DNA of 64,000 nucleotides from Luteolibacter flavescens (GTDB lineage Bacteria > Verrucomicrobiota > Verrucomicrobiia > Verrucomicrobiales > Akkermansiaceae). Position numbers and translations under genes: made by a program. The DNA lies in NCBI RefSeq assembly GCF_025950085.1, contig NZ_JAPDDS010000014.1, positions 1-64,000 on the forward strand. Direction: 5' to 3'. Shown piece by piece: positions 55,173 through 63,912 of this stretch. The notes under the pieces were generated by a model, which was given only the letters and a program-made list of their open reading frames with translations, had not been told where the DNA came from and did no database searches. Each line of letters begins with the position of its first letter. The first letter of the stretch is position 1.

Positions 55173-55745
55173 TCAGGGCTCCTCGACCTTCGGAGCGTCC
55201 TCGGTCGGCTCGGTCACTTCAGCCGGGGGAGTCGCGTCGGAAGGCGGTGTCGGCTCGGCCTCGGGCTTCGGCTCTTCGGCCGGGGTGGTCTCCGGGGTCG
55301 GCTCGGGCGTCGGTGCCGGGGTTTCCTCAGGAGCTGCCGGGGTGGTCTCGGCGGGGACCGGTGCGGGCGGAGTCACCGGCTCGGGCTGGACTTCTCCGGC
55401 ATTCGCCGCTTCCTCGGAAATCGAGAGCGGCTTCTCTTCGACCTGTGCCGCGGGAACCTCGGCCTGCAGGGTGTGCTGGCTGGCGGTGCGCTTGTTCATC
55501 AGCACGGCGAGCGTGAGCGTGAGGACGAAGAACAGCGTGGAAAGATACACCGTGCCCTTCTGCAGCACGTTCGTGGTGCGGGCACCGAAGAGCTGGTCGG
55601 TCGTGCCCGAGCCGAAGGCCGCACCGAGGCCTTCATTCTTCGGGCGCTGCATCAGGATGATCATGCTCATCAGCAGGCAGACGATGACAAAGACGAACAG
55701 CAGCAGGTTGATGCTGATGTCGAGCCAGGTGGCGAGAACGGTCAT
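55173..55745 (-). CDS. secG: SecG preprotein translocase subunit with long Pro/Glu-rich tail
   Basis: A 190-residue protein (start MTVLATWLDISINLL at 55745). Residues 1-85 are canonical SecG: two membrane helices (LLLFVFVIVCLLMSMIILM and STLFFVLTLTLAVLM) joined by the conserved loop QRPKNEGLGAAFG and the phase-shifting TTDQLFGARTTNVL. It assists SecYE in protein export. The remaining ~100 residues are a Pro/Glu/Thr-rich low-complexity tail (PETTPAEEPKPEAEPTPP), unusual for SecG (normally 75-110 residues in total), though seen in some PVC bacteria. Confidence 0.92.
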   Translation of the reverse strand: MTVLATWLDISINLLLFVFVIVCLLMSMIILMQRPKNEGLGAAFGSGTTDQLFGARTTNVLQKGTVYLSTLFFVLTLTLAVLMNKRTASQHTLQAEVPAAQVEEKPLSISEEAANAGEVQPEPVTPPAPVPAETTPAAPEETPAPTPEPTPETTPAEEPKPEAEPTPPSDATPPAEVTEPTEDAPKVEEP

Positions 55746-55883
55746 GGGGCGCGCACTATAGGGGCGACCTCCCCCGTGTAAAGCCGGGTTTTTCAGGAGA
55801 AAACGCCGCCCTTTCCGCCTCCGGACGGCATGACGGAACTTCGCCCTTGGCAGTTTGCAAAGCCGCTCCAAGCTCCACCCACG

Positions 55884-56477
55884 ATGATCGCTCGCCTGCG
55901 CGGCAAGGTGCTGGAGGCCTATCCCAACCGTCTGGTGGTGGATGTGAATGGCGTGGGCTACGAGGTCCACGTCCCCATTTCGACATTCGACAAGCTGCAC
56001 CCCCACGAGGGCGTGGCGGTGGACCTGCGGACGCACCTGCACATCCGGGAGACGGCGCACACGCTGTATGGCTTCGCCACGGAGGAGGAGCGGGACCTTT
56101 TCCTGCTGCTCATCGACCGCGTCAGCGGCATCGGCCCGGCGATCGCCATGGCCATCCTGAGCGGCATGCCCGCCGGGCGCTTCAAGGCGTGCGTGGCCAA
56201 TGGCGAGATCACCGAACTTTCCAAAATCAAGGGCCTAGGGAAGAAGACCGCCGAGCGCATCGTGCTGGAGCTGAAGGACAAGGTGGGCGTGGCCGATACC
56301 TGGCAGGAAGTCGCCAGCGGCCAGATGGCCCCGGCCGCCGCGGACGCGGAGCTGGCACTGGTAGCGCTGGGCTACAAGCAGGTGGAGGCCCGCAAGGCCG
56401 TCCGCAAGGTGCTGGATGTCACTCCCGATGCCCCTGCCGAAGAACTGATCCGCGGTGCGCTGCGGGCGATGCAATGA
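55884..56477 (+). CDS. ruvA: Holliday junction branch migration protein RuvA
   Basis: A 197-residue subunit that binds the four-way junction and loads RuvB. Domain I is an OB fold (MIARLRGKVLEAYPNRLVV). Domain II has two helix-hairpin-helix motifs (VSGIGPAIAMAILSGMP and IKGLGKKTAERIVLELKDK). Domain III at the C terminus (ELALVALGYKQVEARKAV) contacts RuvB. The start at 55884 gives the normal length; the frame is open 18 codons upstream. Its stop overlaps the next start as ATGA. RuvB and RuvC are not in the window. Confidence 0.96.
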   Translation: MIARLRGKVLEAYPNRLVVDVNGVGYEVHVPISTFDKLHPHEGVAVDLRTHLHIRETAHTLYGFATEEERDLFLLLIDRVSGIGPAIAMAILSGMPAGRFKACVANGEITELSKIKGLGKKTAERIVLELKDKVGVADTWQEVASGQMAPAAADAELALVALGYKQVEARKAVRKVLDVTPDAPAEELIRGALRAMQ

Positions 56478-57754
56478 GCCTGACCCTCGACCAAATCCGT
56501 GCCGCGCTCCCGGAGGGCGGGCTTTTCGAAGGCAACTGGCAGTACTCGCCGGAGCCGCTGAAGCTCACCAAGGCGGAGGGCCGCTTCCTCCAATCGCTGG
56601 GGCACCCGCTGGCGCAATTCCAGCGCGCCTGCGACGACCTCTACCGGCGCAGCGCCGCGGGGAAGATGCCCGGGTGGATCGCCGAGCTGCTCGACACGGG
56701 GAAGCCGGCATGGATGGCGGACCTGCAGCGCGAGCCGGGTTTCCGCGAAGCGATGCCGCAGGTGATCCGGCCGGACCTCATCCTGATGGAGGATGGCTTT
56801 TCCCTCACCGAGCTGGACTCCGTGCCGGGCGGCATCGGGATCACGGCATGGCTGTCGCGGACGTATGCCGACGCGGGCTTCGACGTGCTGGGCGGCCGCG
56901 ACGGCATGCTCGCCGGATTCTCTTCCGTGCTGCCGGAGGACGGCGCGATCCTCATCGCCGAGGAAGCCGCCGACTACCGCCGCGAGCTGGAGTGGCTGGT
57001 CCGCGAGTCCGGCGGCGGTCGCACCGTGGAGTCCGCCGAGGAATACCAGCCGGACGGCCGCGCGCTCTACCGCTTTTTCGAGTGGTTCGACTGGGAGTCC
57101 GTCCCGGCAGCCCGTCGCCTCGCGGAAATGTCCGCCGCGGGCGAAATCCAGCTCACCCCGCCCTGCAAGCCCCACCTTGAGGACAAGCTGTGGCTCGCCC
57201 TGCTGTGGACCCCCGCGCTGAAAACCGTCTGGGAAAAGGCCCTCCGCGGCAGCCACCTCACCCGCGTCCGAGACATCGTGCCGCACGGCTGGGTGGTCGA
57301 TCCCGCACCACTGCCGCCGCAGGCCGCGCTGCCGGTGCTGGGGGTGAATTCCTGGGAGGAAGTGATCGCCTTCAGCCAGAAGCTGCGGCGGCTCGTTCTC
57401 AAGATCAGCGGATTCCACGAGACCGCCTGGGGCTCGCGCGGCGTACACGTGGGCCACGATCTCTCGCAGGCCGAGTGGGGCGAGCGGCTCCGCACCGCCA
57501 TGGACGACCATGGCCAGCAGCCGTGGATCATGCAGTCCTTCAGCGAAGGCCGCCTGATCGAGCACCCGGTCTATCGCGAGGACGGCAGCGTCTATCAGAT
57601 GAAGGGCCGCGTGCGGCTCTGCCCGTACTACTTCACCGACGCGAACGGAGTGACCACCCTCGCAGGCGCGCTGGCCACCCTCGCCCCCGCGGACAAGAAG
57701 AAGATCCATGGGATGCGAGACGCCGTGCTGCTGCCATGTTGCGTGGCGGACTGA
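56474..57754 (+). CDS. Conserved protein of unknown function coupled to ruvA
   Basis: A 426-residue soluble protein starting at the ATG at 56474, overlapping the ruvA stop by 4 bases. I do not recognise the family with certainty. Segments such as LILMEDGFSLTELDSVPGG, GGRDGMLAGFSSVLPED and LKISGFHETAWGSRGVHVGH, and the acidic PWIMQSFSEGRLIEHPVY, could fit an ATP-grasp-like ligase, with a nucleotide lysine in VLKISG and a metal-binding Glu late in the chain. That reading is tentative. It ends 7 bases before the convergent metalloprotease gene. Confidence 0.6.
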   Translation: MSLTLDQIRAALPEGGLFEGNWQYSPEPLKLTKAEGRFLQSLGHPLAQFQRACDDLYRRSAAGKMPGWIAELLDTGKPAWMADLQREPGFREAMPQVIRPDLILMEDGFSLTELDSVPGGIGITAWLSRTYADAGFDVLGGRDGMLAGFSSVLPEDGAILIAEEAADYRRELEWLVRESGGGRTVESAEEYQPDGRALYRFFEWFDWESVPAARRLAEMSAAGEIQLTPPCKPHLEDKLWLALLWTPALKTVWEKALRGSHLTRVRDIVPHGWVVDPAPLPPQAALPVLGVNSWEEVIAFSQKLRRLVLKISGFHETAWGSRGVHVGHDLSQAEWGERLRTAMDDHGQQPWIMQSFSEGRLIEHPVYREDGSVYQMKGRVRLCPYYFTDANGVTTLAGALATLAPADKKKIHGMRDAVLLPCCVAD

Positions 57755-57761
57755 TCCCGGC

Positions 57762-58499
57762 TCATTCGATCCCCATGTCCTTCCGCATCGCGGCGACCAT
57801 CTTCACGTGGCGCACGTCGTTCTCCTTGCTGGATTCGTTGTCGAAATTCAGACCGTAGGGCCAGAAGTGCATGCGGTCCGCGTGGAGCACCGCGTCCTTG
57901 CCGTCGAATTCGCGGAGCTGTTCCAGCGCGTGCTTCCCCGTCCACTTGCCGTCCTTGATATTCGCCTGCCAATTCCCGTGCGTGCCGATGCCGAGCGTGT
58001 GGCCGATCTCGTGCAGCGCGACGCGGGTATTGATGCTGCCTCCGAAATTGATCCAGCCGTCGTAGTTCGCGTCCGCCGTCGGGGTGCCCGGGCTGTTGTT
58101 CGCGGTGACGTGCTTCTTGAAGCTGCCGGTCTTGTTATAGAGCGCGACCGCGGCGTCCATCGCGTCGGTGATGCGTTTCTTCCGGTCCTCAGGCCACTTC
58201 TCGTGCCCGCCGGAAAGCTGGTACTTCAGGTCGGTGCGCACCTTCTCCTCCTTCGCATCCGCGGGAGCTTCGGCGGCGAGCTTCTGCTTCACGAATTCAC
58301 GGTCGGCAGCGCTGAGGAATTTCAGGCGGATGGAATGCTCACCGCCGTCCTTCTTTCGCAACACGACCGCCTCGGAGTTCGCGCGCAGGTACTCGCCCTC
58401 AATCGGGCGACCGTCATTCGAGACCCACGTGCGGGACTCGCTGGCTGTGGCGGCGAGCACCGCAATGCCAGCGACGAGAGAAAGCGGAAGGTACTTCAT
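57762..58499 (-). CDS. Exported metzincin-like zinc protease with SHD1 domain
   Basis: A 245-residue protein from the ATG at 58499 (MKYLPLSLVAGIAVLAATA, signal peptide). Residues about 22-75 are an SHD1 domain (RTWVSNDGRPIEGEY), common in PVC exported proteins. The C-terminal part holds HEIGHTLGIGTH (about 162-173), which fits the metzincin consensus HExxHxxGxxH/D with three His zinc ligands, followed by DRMHFWPYGLNFDNE. The Met of the metzincin turn may be the M in DRMHFWP. It probably degrades a periplasmic or extracellular protein, or cleaves the cell's own surface proteins. It is monocistronic. Confidence 0.7.
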   Translation of the reverse strand: MKYLPLSLVAGIAVLAATASESRTWVSNDGRPIEGEYLRANSEAVVLRKKDGGEHSIRLKFLSAADREFVKQKLAAEAPADAKEEKVRTDLKYQLSGGHEKWPEDRKKRITDAMDAAVALYNKTGSFKKHVTANNSPGTPTADANYDGWINFGGSINTRVALHEIGHTLGIGTHGNWQANIKDGKWTGKHALEQLREFDGKDAVLHADRMHFWPYGLNFDNESSKENDVRHVKMVAAMRKDMGIE

Positions 58500-58532
58500 G
58501 GCAGGCGGAGGATCTTCCGCCGGAAGCACCGG

Positions 58533-58564
58533 CCCGCCATGATGATTCAGCCAATCATGGCGGG
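58533..58564. repeat. Perfect 11-bp inverted repeat between helicase and metalloprotease genes
   Basis: CCCGCCATGAT (58533-58543) and ATCATGGCGGG (58554-58564) around a ten-base loop. It lies about 60 bases past the helicase stop and 34 bases upstream of the metalloprotease start, both on the minus strand. There is no T-run, so it may be an RNA 3' end structure or an operator for the downstream gene. Confidence 0.5.
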
Positions 58565-58624
58565 TTCACACCGGTCGTGCCGAATTGGCAGCCGGGACTG
58601 GTGAAGCGGCGGATGCCGCCGCAC

Positions 58625-60322
58625 TCACGCGCCGCGCGGACCACGGGGACCGCGGTCGAAATCGAGGATGAAATTCCGGCCGCGAAGCTGGGCACCCTTC
58701 GAGATCTGCACGAGGCGCTCGGCACAGTCGGCGCGGACGTCGATGCTGCTGTGCTTTGCGAAAAGCTTCACATGGCCGACAGCGCCATCCGGCAGGCCGG
58801 CTTCGCCGTAAAGCATGCCGATGATCTCGCCGACCTTCACGCCGTGGAATTTCCCGAGCGAGAAGAACAGCGGCACCATGTCCGCATTGTCGTGCGGTCC
58901 GTCGCGGCGCTCGCGCGGGGCACGCGGTTCGCGCTCGCGGAATTCACGCGGCTCGCGGCGATCACCACGTTGCTGCTGGCGACGATCGCGCGGGTCCTCG
59001 CGGTCCTCCTGGATCTCGCCGAATTCACGGCCACGGGCTTCACGCAGCAGCGTGAAGAGCACGCTGGCGATGTCCGTCGGCGTGTAGCCCTGCTCCAGCA
59101 GGCGGTCCACCTGCTCCTCGTGGGACTGGAATTCGCTCTTCTCGAGGCGCTCCTTGATCTCCTCGAAGGCGAGGTCGGCGAGGCGACCCTCGACCTGCTC
59201 CTGAGACGGGACCTTCTCGCGGCGGATGACCTGGCGCGTGTAGCGCTCGATCATCTCCAGGCGATGGATCTCGCGGCCGAAGACGAAGCTGACGGCACGG
59301 CCGCTGCGTCCGGCACGACCGGTACGGCCGATGCGGTGGACGTAGTCCTCCGGATCCTGCGGCAGGTCATAGTTGAAGACCACGTCGATGTTCTCCACGT
59401 CGAGACCGCGCGCGGCGACATCCGTGGCGACGAGCAACTCGATGGTCCCCTCGCGGAAGCGGCGCAGCACGCGCTCGCGCATCTGCTGGGTGATGTCGCC
59501 GTGCAGGCGGTCCACCGTGTAGCCGCGGGCGAGCAGCGACTCGGTGCACTCGTCCACGGAGCGCTTCGTATTGCAGAAGATGATGGCGAGGCGGGCCTGT
59601 TCCATGTCGAGCAGGCGGGAGAGCACTTCCACCTTCGAGCGCTCGCGCACCTCGAAGTAGGATTGATCGATGGTCGAGACGGTCTTCGCCTTCTGGTCGA
59701 TCTGGACGGTCTCGGGATTGTTGCCGAACTTGCCGATGAGGTGGGACACGCCCTTGCTCATCGTGGCGGAGAAGAACATCGACTGGCGCTCCTTCGGCAG
59801 CGAGCCGAGCAGCTCCTCCATCTCCTCACGGAAGCCGAGGTCGAGCATGCGGTCGGCCTCATCCAGCACGATGGTCTGGATTTCGCTCACGTCGAAAGAG
59901 CCGCGGCGCAGGTGATCCATCACGCGGCCGGGGGTGCCGACCACGACCTGCACGCCATCGCGCAAGGCACGGAGCTGGCGGTCCATCGGCGCGCCACCAT
60001 AGACCGGCACCGCGCGGAGCTGGCCGAGCTTCGAGCCGAGGCGGTGGACCTCCTCGCAGACCTGCACGGCCAGCTCGCGGGTCGGGCAGAGGATGAGCGC
60101 CTGGGGCAGGCGCTTCTTGAAATCGAGCTTTGCCAGCAGCGGCAGCGTGAAGGCGGCGGTCTTGCCGGAGCCGGTGTGCGAGAGACCGAGAATGTCGCGG
60201 CCGGTCAGCGCGACGGGGATCGCCTTTGCCTGGATCGGCGAAGGGCGCTCGAAGCCGAGCGATTCGACAGCGGCGAGAAGTTCGGACGGCAGGCCAAGTT
60301 CAGAGAACGGAGGTGTTTCCAT
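58625..60322 (-). CDS. DEAD-box ATP-dependent RNA helicase (DeaD/CsdA-like)
   Basis: A 565-residue helicase (ATG at 60322, [12 protein letters not shown]). The core shows the Q motif ([14 protein letters not shown]), motif I SHTGSGKT, motif II DEAD in [12 protein letters not shown], motif III SAT and motif [13 protein letters not shown] linker rich in Arg, Glu and Asp ([17 protein letters not shown], about 435-485) leads to a C-terminal DbpA-type RNA-binding domain ([20 protein letters not shown]) and a short RG tail. It would remodel structured RNA, for example in ribosome assembly or cold response. The frame is open 44 codons upstream of the chosen start. Confidence 0.95.
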   Translation of the reverse strand: METPPFSELGLPSELLAAVESLGFERPSPIQAKAIPVALTGRDILGLSHTGSGKTAAFTLPLLAKLDFKKRLPQALILCPTRELAVQVCEEVHRLGSKLGQLRAVPVYGGAPMDRQLRALRDGVQVVVGTPGRVMDHLRRGSFDVSEIQTIVLDEADRMLDLGFREEMEELLGSLPKERQSMFFSATMSKGVSHLIGKFGNNPETVQIDQKAKTVSTIDQSYFEVRERSKVEVLSRLLDMEQARLAIIFCNTKRSVDECTESLLARGYTVDRLHGDITQQMRERVLRRFREGTIELLVATDVAARGLDVENIDVVFNYDLPQDPEDYVHRIGRTGRAGRSGRAVSFVFGREIHRLEMIERYTRQVIRREKVPSQEQVEGRLADLAFEEIKERLEKSEFQSHEEQVDRLLEQGYTPTDIASVLFTLLREARGREFGEIQEDREDPRDRRQQQRGDRREPREFREREPRAPRERRDGPHDNADMVPLFFSLGKFHGVKVGEIIGMLYGEAGLPDGAVGHVKLFAKHSSIDVRADCAERLVQISKGAQLRGRNFILDFDRGPRGPRGA

Positions 60323-60499
60323 ATAGGTAAGCAGTGTGATTTTCAGGACGGATGATCCTGGAAACCACAAACAGCTAGGCCTCCTGGATCGCACAAACGC
60401 CGCGCACTTCGGGCGGCGGGGCGCGGAGACTGGCCGCTTTTTCCCGGCTGGCAAGGAACATTTTCCGCCACTTTCACAAGCGGCCCACCGGAGCCATGG

Positions 60500-61783
60500 C
60501 TACACCCTCACCGTTTTCACGTTCACGAACTCGCGGATGCCATGCTCGCCGAGCTCGCGTCCCCAGCCGCTGTCCTTCACGCCGCCGAAGGGAAAACGCG
60601 GGTCGGACACGACCTGTGAGTTGATCGCCACGGTGCCGGTATCGAGTTGCGCGGCGACGCGGCGGGCTTTCCGCTCGTCCTTGGAAAAGACCGCCGCTCC
60701 CAATCCGAAAGACGACTGGTTCGCCCAGTGGATCGCCTCGAATTCATCATGAACCGCCATCACGGCGGCGACCGGCCCGAAGGTCTCCTCGTCGAATGCC
60801 CGCATGCCCGGCCCCACACCGGCAAGCAAGGTCGGGGGATAGTACGGTTTTCCTAGTAGTTCCAGCGGCTCTCCGCCGAGCAGCAGCCGGGCACCGGCCT
60901 TCACGCTATCCGTTACCTGTGCATGGAGTTCATCGCGGAGGCTTCGCTTGGCCATGAAGCCCAGTTTCGTCGCGGGATCAAGTGGATCACCCGGCTGGCA
61001 ATGCGCCATCTCCTGCTTCAAAAGATCGAGGAAATCCTGGTAGATATCCTCTGCCACGAGGAAGCGCTTCGCCGCGATGCAGCTCTGGCCGGCATTCACC
61101 ATGCGCGCGGCGGCGCAGGTCTTCGCGGCGTGATCGAGATCCGCATCATCCAGCACGAGGTAGGGGTCGCTGCCGCCTAGCTCCAGGACGGACTTCTTCA
61201 AATGACGGCCCGCCGCTGCGGCCACGGCGCGACCGACATCCGTGCTGCCGGTGAAGGTCACCGCCCGGATCCGCGGATCGGCGATCAGCGGCTCCACATC
61301 CTTTCCGGAGACGAAGACGGCCTGGAGGAAGTCATCGCGCCCGAAGGCCTTCGACATCACCTCGACGATGGCCGTCGCGCAGCCGCTCACGTTGGAGGCA
61401 TGCTTCAGCAGGATCGTATTTCCTGCCATCAGTGCGGGTGCGGCGAAGCGAAAGACCTGCCAGAAAGGGAAGTTCCACGGCATGATCGCCAGCACCGGGC
61501 CGAGCGGCTGGTGGAGCAACGTGGCTCCCTCGTCCAACTCTTGCGGGGCCAGCATCGCCTCGCCACGGTCGGCGTAGAAGCGGCAGGCGCTGGCGCACTT
61601 GGCGACTTCCGCGATGCCTTGCGTGACCGGCTTGCCCATCTCGCGCGCCATCCAACGGGCGAACTCTTCCTTTCCTTCCTCCAAGAGATCGGCGGCTCTC
61701 CGCAGTCCCGCCGCTCGCTGGGAAAAGGGCAAGTCGCGCAGTTCCACGAATCCAGCGGCGACGGCAGCAAGCGGCTCGGTCAT
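60500..61783 (-). CDS. NAD(P)-dependent aldehyde dehydrogenase (succinate-semialdehyde dehydrogenase-like)
   Basis: A 427-residue enzyme starting MTEPLAAVAAGFVELRD at 61783. It has the family features LAIMPWNFPFWQVFRFAAPA, FTGSTDVGRAVAAAAG (cofactor loop), the general-base Glu in VLELGGSDP, the catalytic Cys in VNAGQSCIAAKR and EETFGPVAAVM. It oxidises an aldehyde to the acid using NAD(P)+; the short length and sequence pattern are like Sad/GabD-type succinate-semialdehyde dehydrogenases, but the substrate is not certain. The upstream open frame (to 61831) is less likely. It is monocistronic and divergent from dps. Confidence 0.92.
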   Translation of the reverse strand: MTEPLAAVAAGFVELRDLPFSQRAAGLRRAADLLEEGKEEFARWMAREMGKPVTQGIAEVAKCASACRFYADRGEAMLAPQELDEGATLLHQPLGPVLAIMPWNFPFWQVFRFAAPALMAGNTILLKHASNVSGCATAIVEVMSKAFGRDDFLQAVFVSGKDVEPLIADPRIRAVTFTGSTDVGRAVAAAAGRHLKKSVLELGGSDPYLVLDDADLDHAAKTCAAARMVNAGQSCIAAKRFLVAEDIYQDFLDLLKQEMAHCQPGDPLDPATKLGFMAKRSLRDELHAQVTDSVKAGARLLLGGEPLELLGKPYYPPTLLAGVGPGMRAFDEETFGPVAAVMAVHDEFEAIHWANQSSFGLGAAVFSKDERKARRVAAQLDTGTVAINSQVVSDPRFPFGGVKDSGWGRELGEHGIREFVNVKTVRV

Positions 61784-61960
61784 GGCGCAAATCTGGACCT
61801 CAAACCGAAGGACGACAAGGGACGCAAACATGGATCATGCAAAACGCCGCGCACCGGCTCCCACCCACACCCATGAAACAACACGCAAGCAACTCACCAT
61901 CAATGATAACACATGCGTGGTCACGGCGGCGCATCATTTGCTAAGATAGCAGGTGCCATC

Positions 61961-62497
61961 ATGAAAAAGAACGCAGCCAAGAAAACCCCTGCCAAGACCA
62001 CCGCAGCCAACGCTTCCAAAACCACGGAATCCCTCGACATCGGTCTCGATGCGAAGATCCGCCAAGGCTCGGTGAAAGCGCTGTCCGGCATCCTCGCCGA
62101 CCAGCACGTGCTCTATCTCAAGACCCGCAATTTCCACTGGAACCTGACCGGCCACCGTTTCCATACGCTTCATGCGTTCTTCGAGGCCCAATACACGGCC
62201 CTCGCCGAGGCGATCGACGAGACCGCCGAGCGCATCCGCATGCTCGGCGCTGCCAGCCCGGGCTCGATGAAGGAATTCCTCGCCCTCGCCTCGCTGCAGG
62301 AATGCGCGGGCGAACTGATCGGCGGCGATGAAGCCATCGCCCTGCTCCGCGACGACCACGAAGCCGCCGCCCGTGCCTTGCGCGATGCCGTGGACTCAAC
62401 CGATGAGGCTGGCGACGCCGGCACCGCGGACTTCCTCACCAAGCTCCTCCAGAATCACGAGGAAGCCGCGTGGATGCTGCGCAGCTTCCTTGAGTAA
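61961..62497 (+). CDS. dps: Dps-family ferritin-like DNA-protection protein
   Basis: A 178-residue protein (ATG at 61961). A basic, Ala/Lys/Thr-rich N-terminal tail (MKKNAAKKTPAKTTAANAS) could bind DNA as in E. coli Dps. The body is a four-helix ferritin-like fold: the dinuclear ferroxidase region NFHWNLTGHRFHTLHAFFE, then AIDETAERIRMLGA with the partner Asp/Glu. Such proteins form dodecamers, oxidise Fe(II) with peroxide, store the iron and shield DNA in stress. A strong terminator follows. OxyR- or Fur-like sites cannot be told by eye. Confidence 0.93.
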   Translation: MKKNAAKKTPAKTTAANASKTTESLDIGLDAKIRQGSVKALSGILADQHVLYLKTRNFHWNLTGHRFHTLHAFFEAQYTALAEAIDETAERIRMLGAASPGSMKEFLALASLQECAGELIGGDEAIALLRDDHEAAARALRDAVDSTDEAGDAGTADFLTKLLQNHEEAAWMLRSFLE

Positions 62498-62515
62498 GCC
62501 TCATTTCCGCCCAAT

Positions 62516-62554
62516 AAAAAAGCCCGCCCGGCAATCTGCCGGAGCGGGCTTTTT
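62516..62554. terminator. Bidirectional terminator between dps and the entericidin-like gene
   Basis: AAAAAAGCCCGC (62516-62527) and CCGGCA (62528-62533) pair with TGCCGG (62537-62542) and GCGGGCTTTTT (62544-62554), with one bulged A and loop ATC. A-run and T-run on the two sides allow use from both strands, matching the convergent genes. Confidence 0.9.
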
Positions 62555-62568
62555 CGTCGCGGCTTGGA

Positions 62569-62763
62569 TCAGCGCGAGGCGGCTTCTTCGATCTTGTTGC
62601 CGGTCTTTTCCACGTCCTGACCGAAGCCGCGGGCGGTGGCGCAGGAGTTGAGGCCGAGAGTCACACCACCCAAGCAAAGGGCGATGAGGACCGGGCGGAA
62701 GCGAAGGCGGATCACTTCGGAGGAGCGGCAGACGAAAGAATTCGAGAGGAAGATGGGATTCAT
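62569..62763 (-). CDS. Entericidin-like small lipoprotein
   Basis: Up to 64 residues. A hydrophobic segment ends in the lipobox LNSC, and the mature peptide is CATARGFGQDVEKTGNKIEEAAS, shown here as the short amphipathic helix typical of the entericidin A/B family (C-x-T-x-x-G-x-G-x-D). The ATG at 62763 gives a long n-region; a GTG at 62715 would give a 48-residue protein closer to family length. These peptides sit in the cell envelope and have been linked to stress-related lysis in enterics. It converges on dps. Confidence 0.8.
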   Translation of the reverse strand: MNPIFLSNSFVCRSSEVIRLRFRPVLIALCLGGVTLGLNSCATARGFGQDVEKTGNKIEEAASR

Positions 62764-62985
62764 GATGGATCTCCCTTTCGCAAACTCCGGACCAATCCGG
62801 GAAAGCCTTGGAAATCCAACGAAACCACACTTTCAGCGCGTTAGATAATGTTGCATAGTGCCCTCCGCAATTTGCACTGGCGGCATTTCGCACGGCACGG
62901 CAAGCCGCCCGCTCATGGAAACGTTTGATGGAGGCTGATTTGCGATCACCTCGGGAGAGGCATGCAGGCTGTTAGGAGAGCCGGC

Positions 62986-63912
62986 ATGCCCCGATCCCTA
63001 CTGCTTCTGAACCGCGGCTCCGGCGGGAATGAGCGCGGCCTGCAAGCCGAGCAGGTCTGCGAAACCGTCGTCGCCGCCTTCCTCGAAAAGGGCCGCGAGA
63101 TCGACACCAGGATCGTCGAGCCCGGAAAGCTCGATGCCGCGCTCAAGGACGCCGTGAAGGCGAAGCCCGAGTCGCTCATCATCGCCGGCGGCGATGGCTC
63201 CGTCTCCGCAGCCGCGCGCCACCTCGGCGGCACCGGCCTGCCGCTGGGCATCCTGCCGATGGGCACCTTCAATCTCGCCGCGCGGGATCTGGGCGTGCCG
63301 CTGGACATCAAGGAAGCCGCCGCTTTCCTCGCCGCGGCGGAAGTCCACGCGATCGACGTGCTGGACGCCGCCGGCCATGCCTGCCTGTGCACCACCATCC
63401 TCGGCTTCTACCCGGAATTCGCGAATACCTTCGAGCGTCGCGACCACGGTGGCCGGTGGTGGAAGAAAACGCTGAAGCTGATCACCTCGCTCCCCCGCAC
63501 CTTTTCCGAGTCCCGGCCGATCCGGCTGACGTGGAGCGGCGATGGAGCCGAGGGCCAGGCCCGCACGAAATTCTCCGCCTTCGTCCCCGGACGCTATCAG
63601 GCGACCACGGGCATCGTCCCGGCGCGCACGGATTTCACCTCCGGAAAGATGACCGCCTACGTCGGTCGCCAGCGCCATGCCGCCGCCGCCCTGCGCGGGA
63701 TGCTGGATTATATCTTCGGGCGGCAGGAGGCGAATCCGGAGCTGACCATGTTCCAAGCATCGAACCTGGAGCTGCATGCGGGGAAGAAGAAGCGCCTCTC
63801 GGTCATGATCGACGGGGAAATCCTCCGCCTGCCTCTGCCCATCAAGCTGACGATCCAGCCCAAGCACTTGCACGTGCTGACCACGGCGGAAAAGCTCGCG
63901 CCCGCCGAATGA
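62986..63912 (+). CDS. Diacylglycerol kinase-like lipid kinase
   Basis: A 308-residue protein from the ATG at 62986 (MPRSLLLLNRGSGG). The N-terminal catalytic domain has LIIAGGDGSVSAAARHLGG, the ATP-binding GGDG motif, and LPLGILPMGTFNLAARDLGV, as in the DagK/YegS/sphingosine kinase superfamily. The C-terminal beta-rich domain carries VMIDGEILRLPLPIKLTI, close to the family's usual DGE end. It phosphorylates a lipid with a free hydroxyl; the exact lipid is not known. The stop overlaps the next gene as ATGA. The frame is open 8 codons upstream. Confidence 0.9.
   Translation: MPRSLLLLNRGSGGNERGLQAEQVCETVVAAFLEKGREIDTRIVEPGKLDAALKDAVKAKPESLIIAGGDGSVSAAARHLGGTGLPLGILPMGTFNLAARDLGVPLDIKEAAAFLAAAEVHAIDVLDAAGHACLCTTILGFYPEFANTFERRDHGGRWWKKTLKLITSLPRTFSESRPIRLTWSGDGAEGQARTKFSAFVPGRYQATTGIVPARTDFTSGKMTAYVGRQRHAAAALRGMLDYIFGRQEANPELTMFQASNLELHAGKKKRLSVMIDGEILRLPLPIKLTIQPKHLHVLTTAEKLAPAE

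Noticed and set aside
58577-60355. 592-residue plus-strand open frame opposite the RNA helicase
   Set aside because: Shadow; the minus strand shows all DEAD-box motifs.
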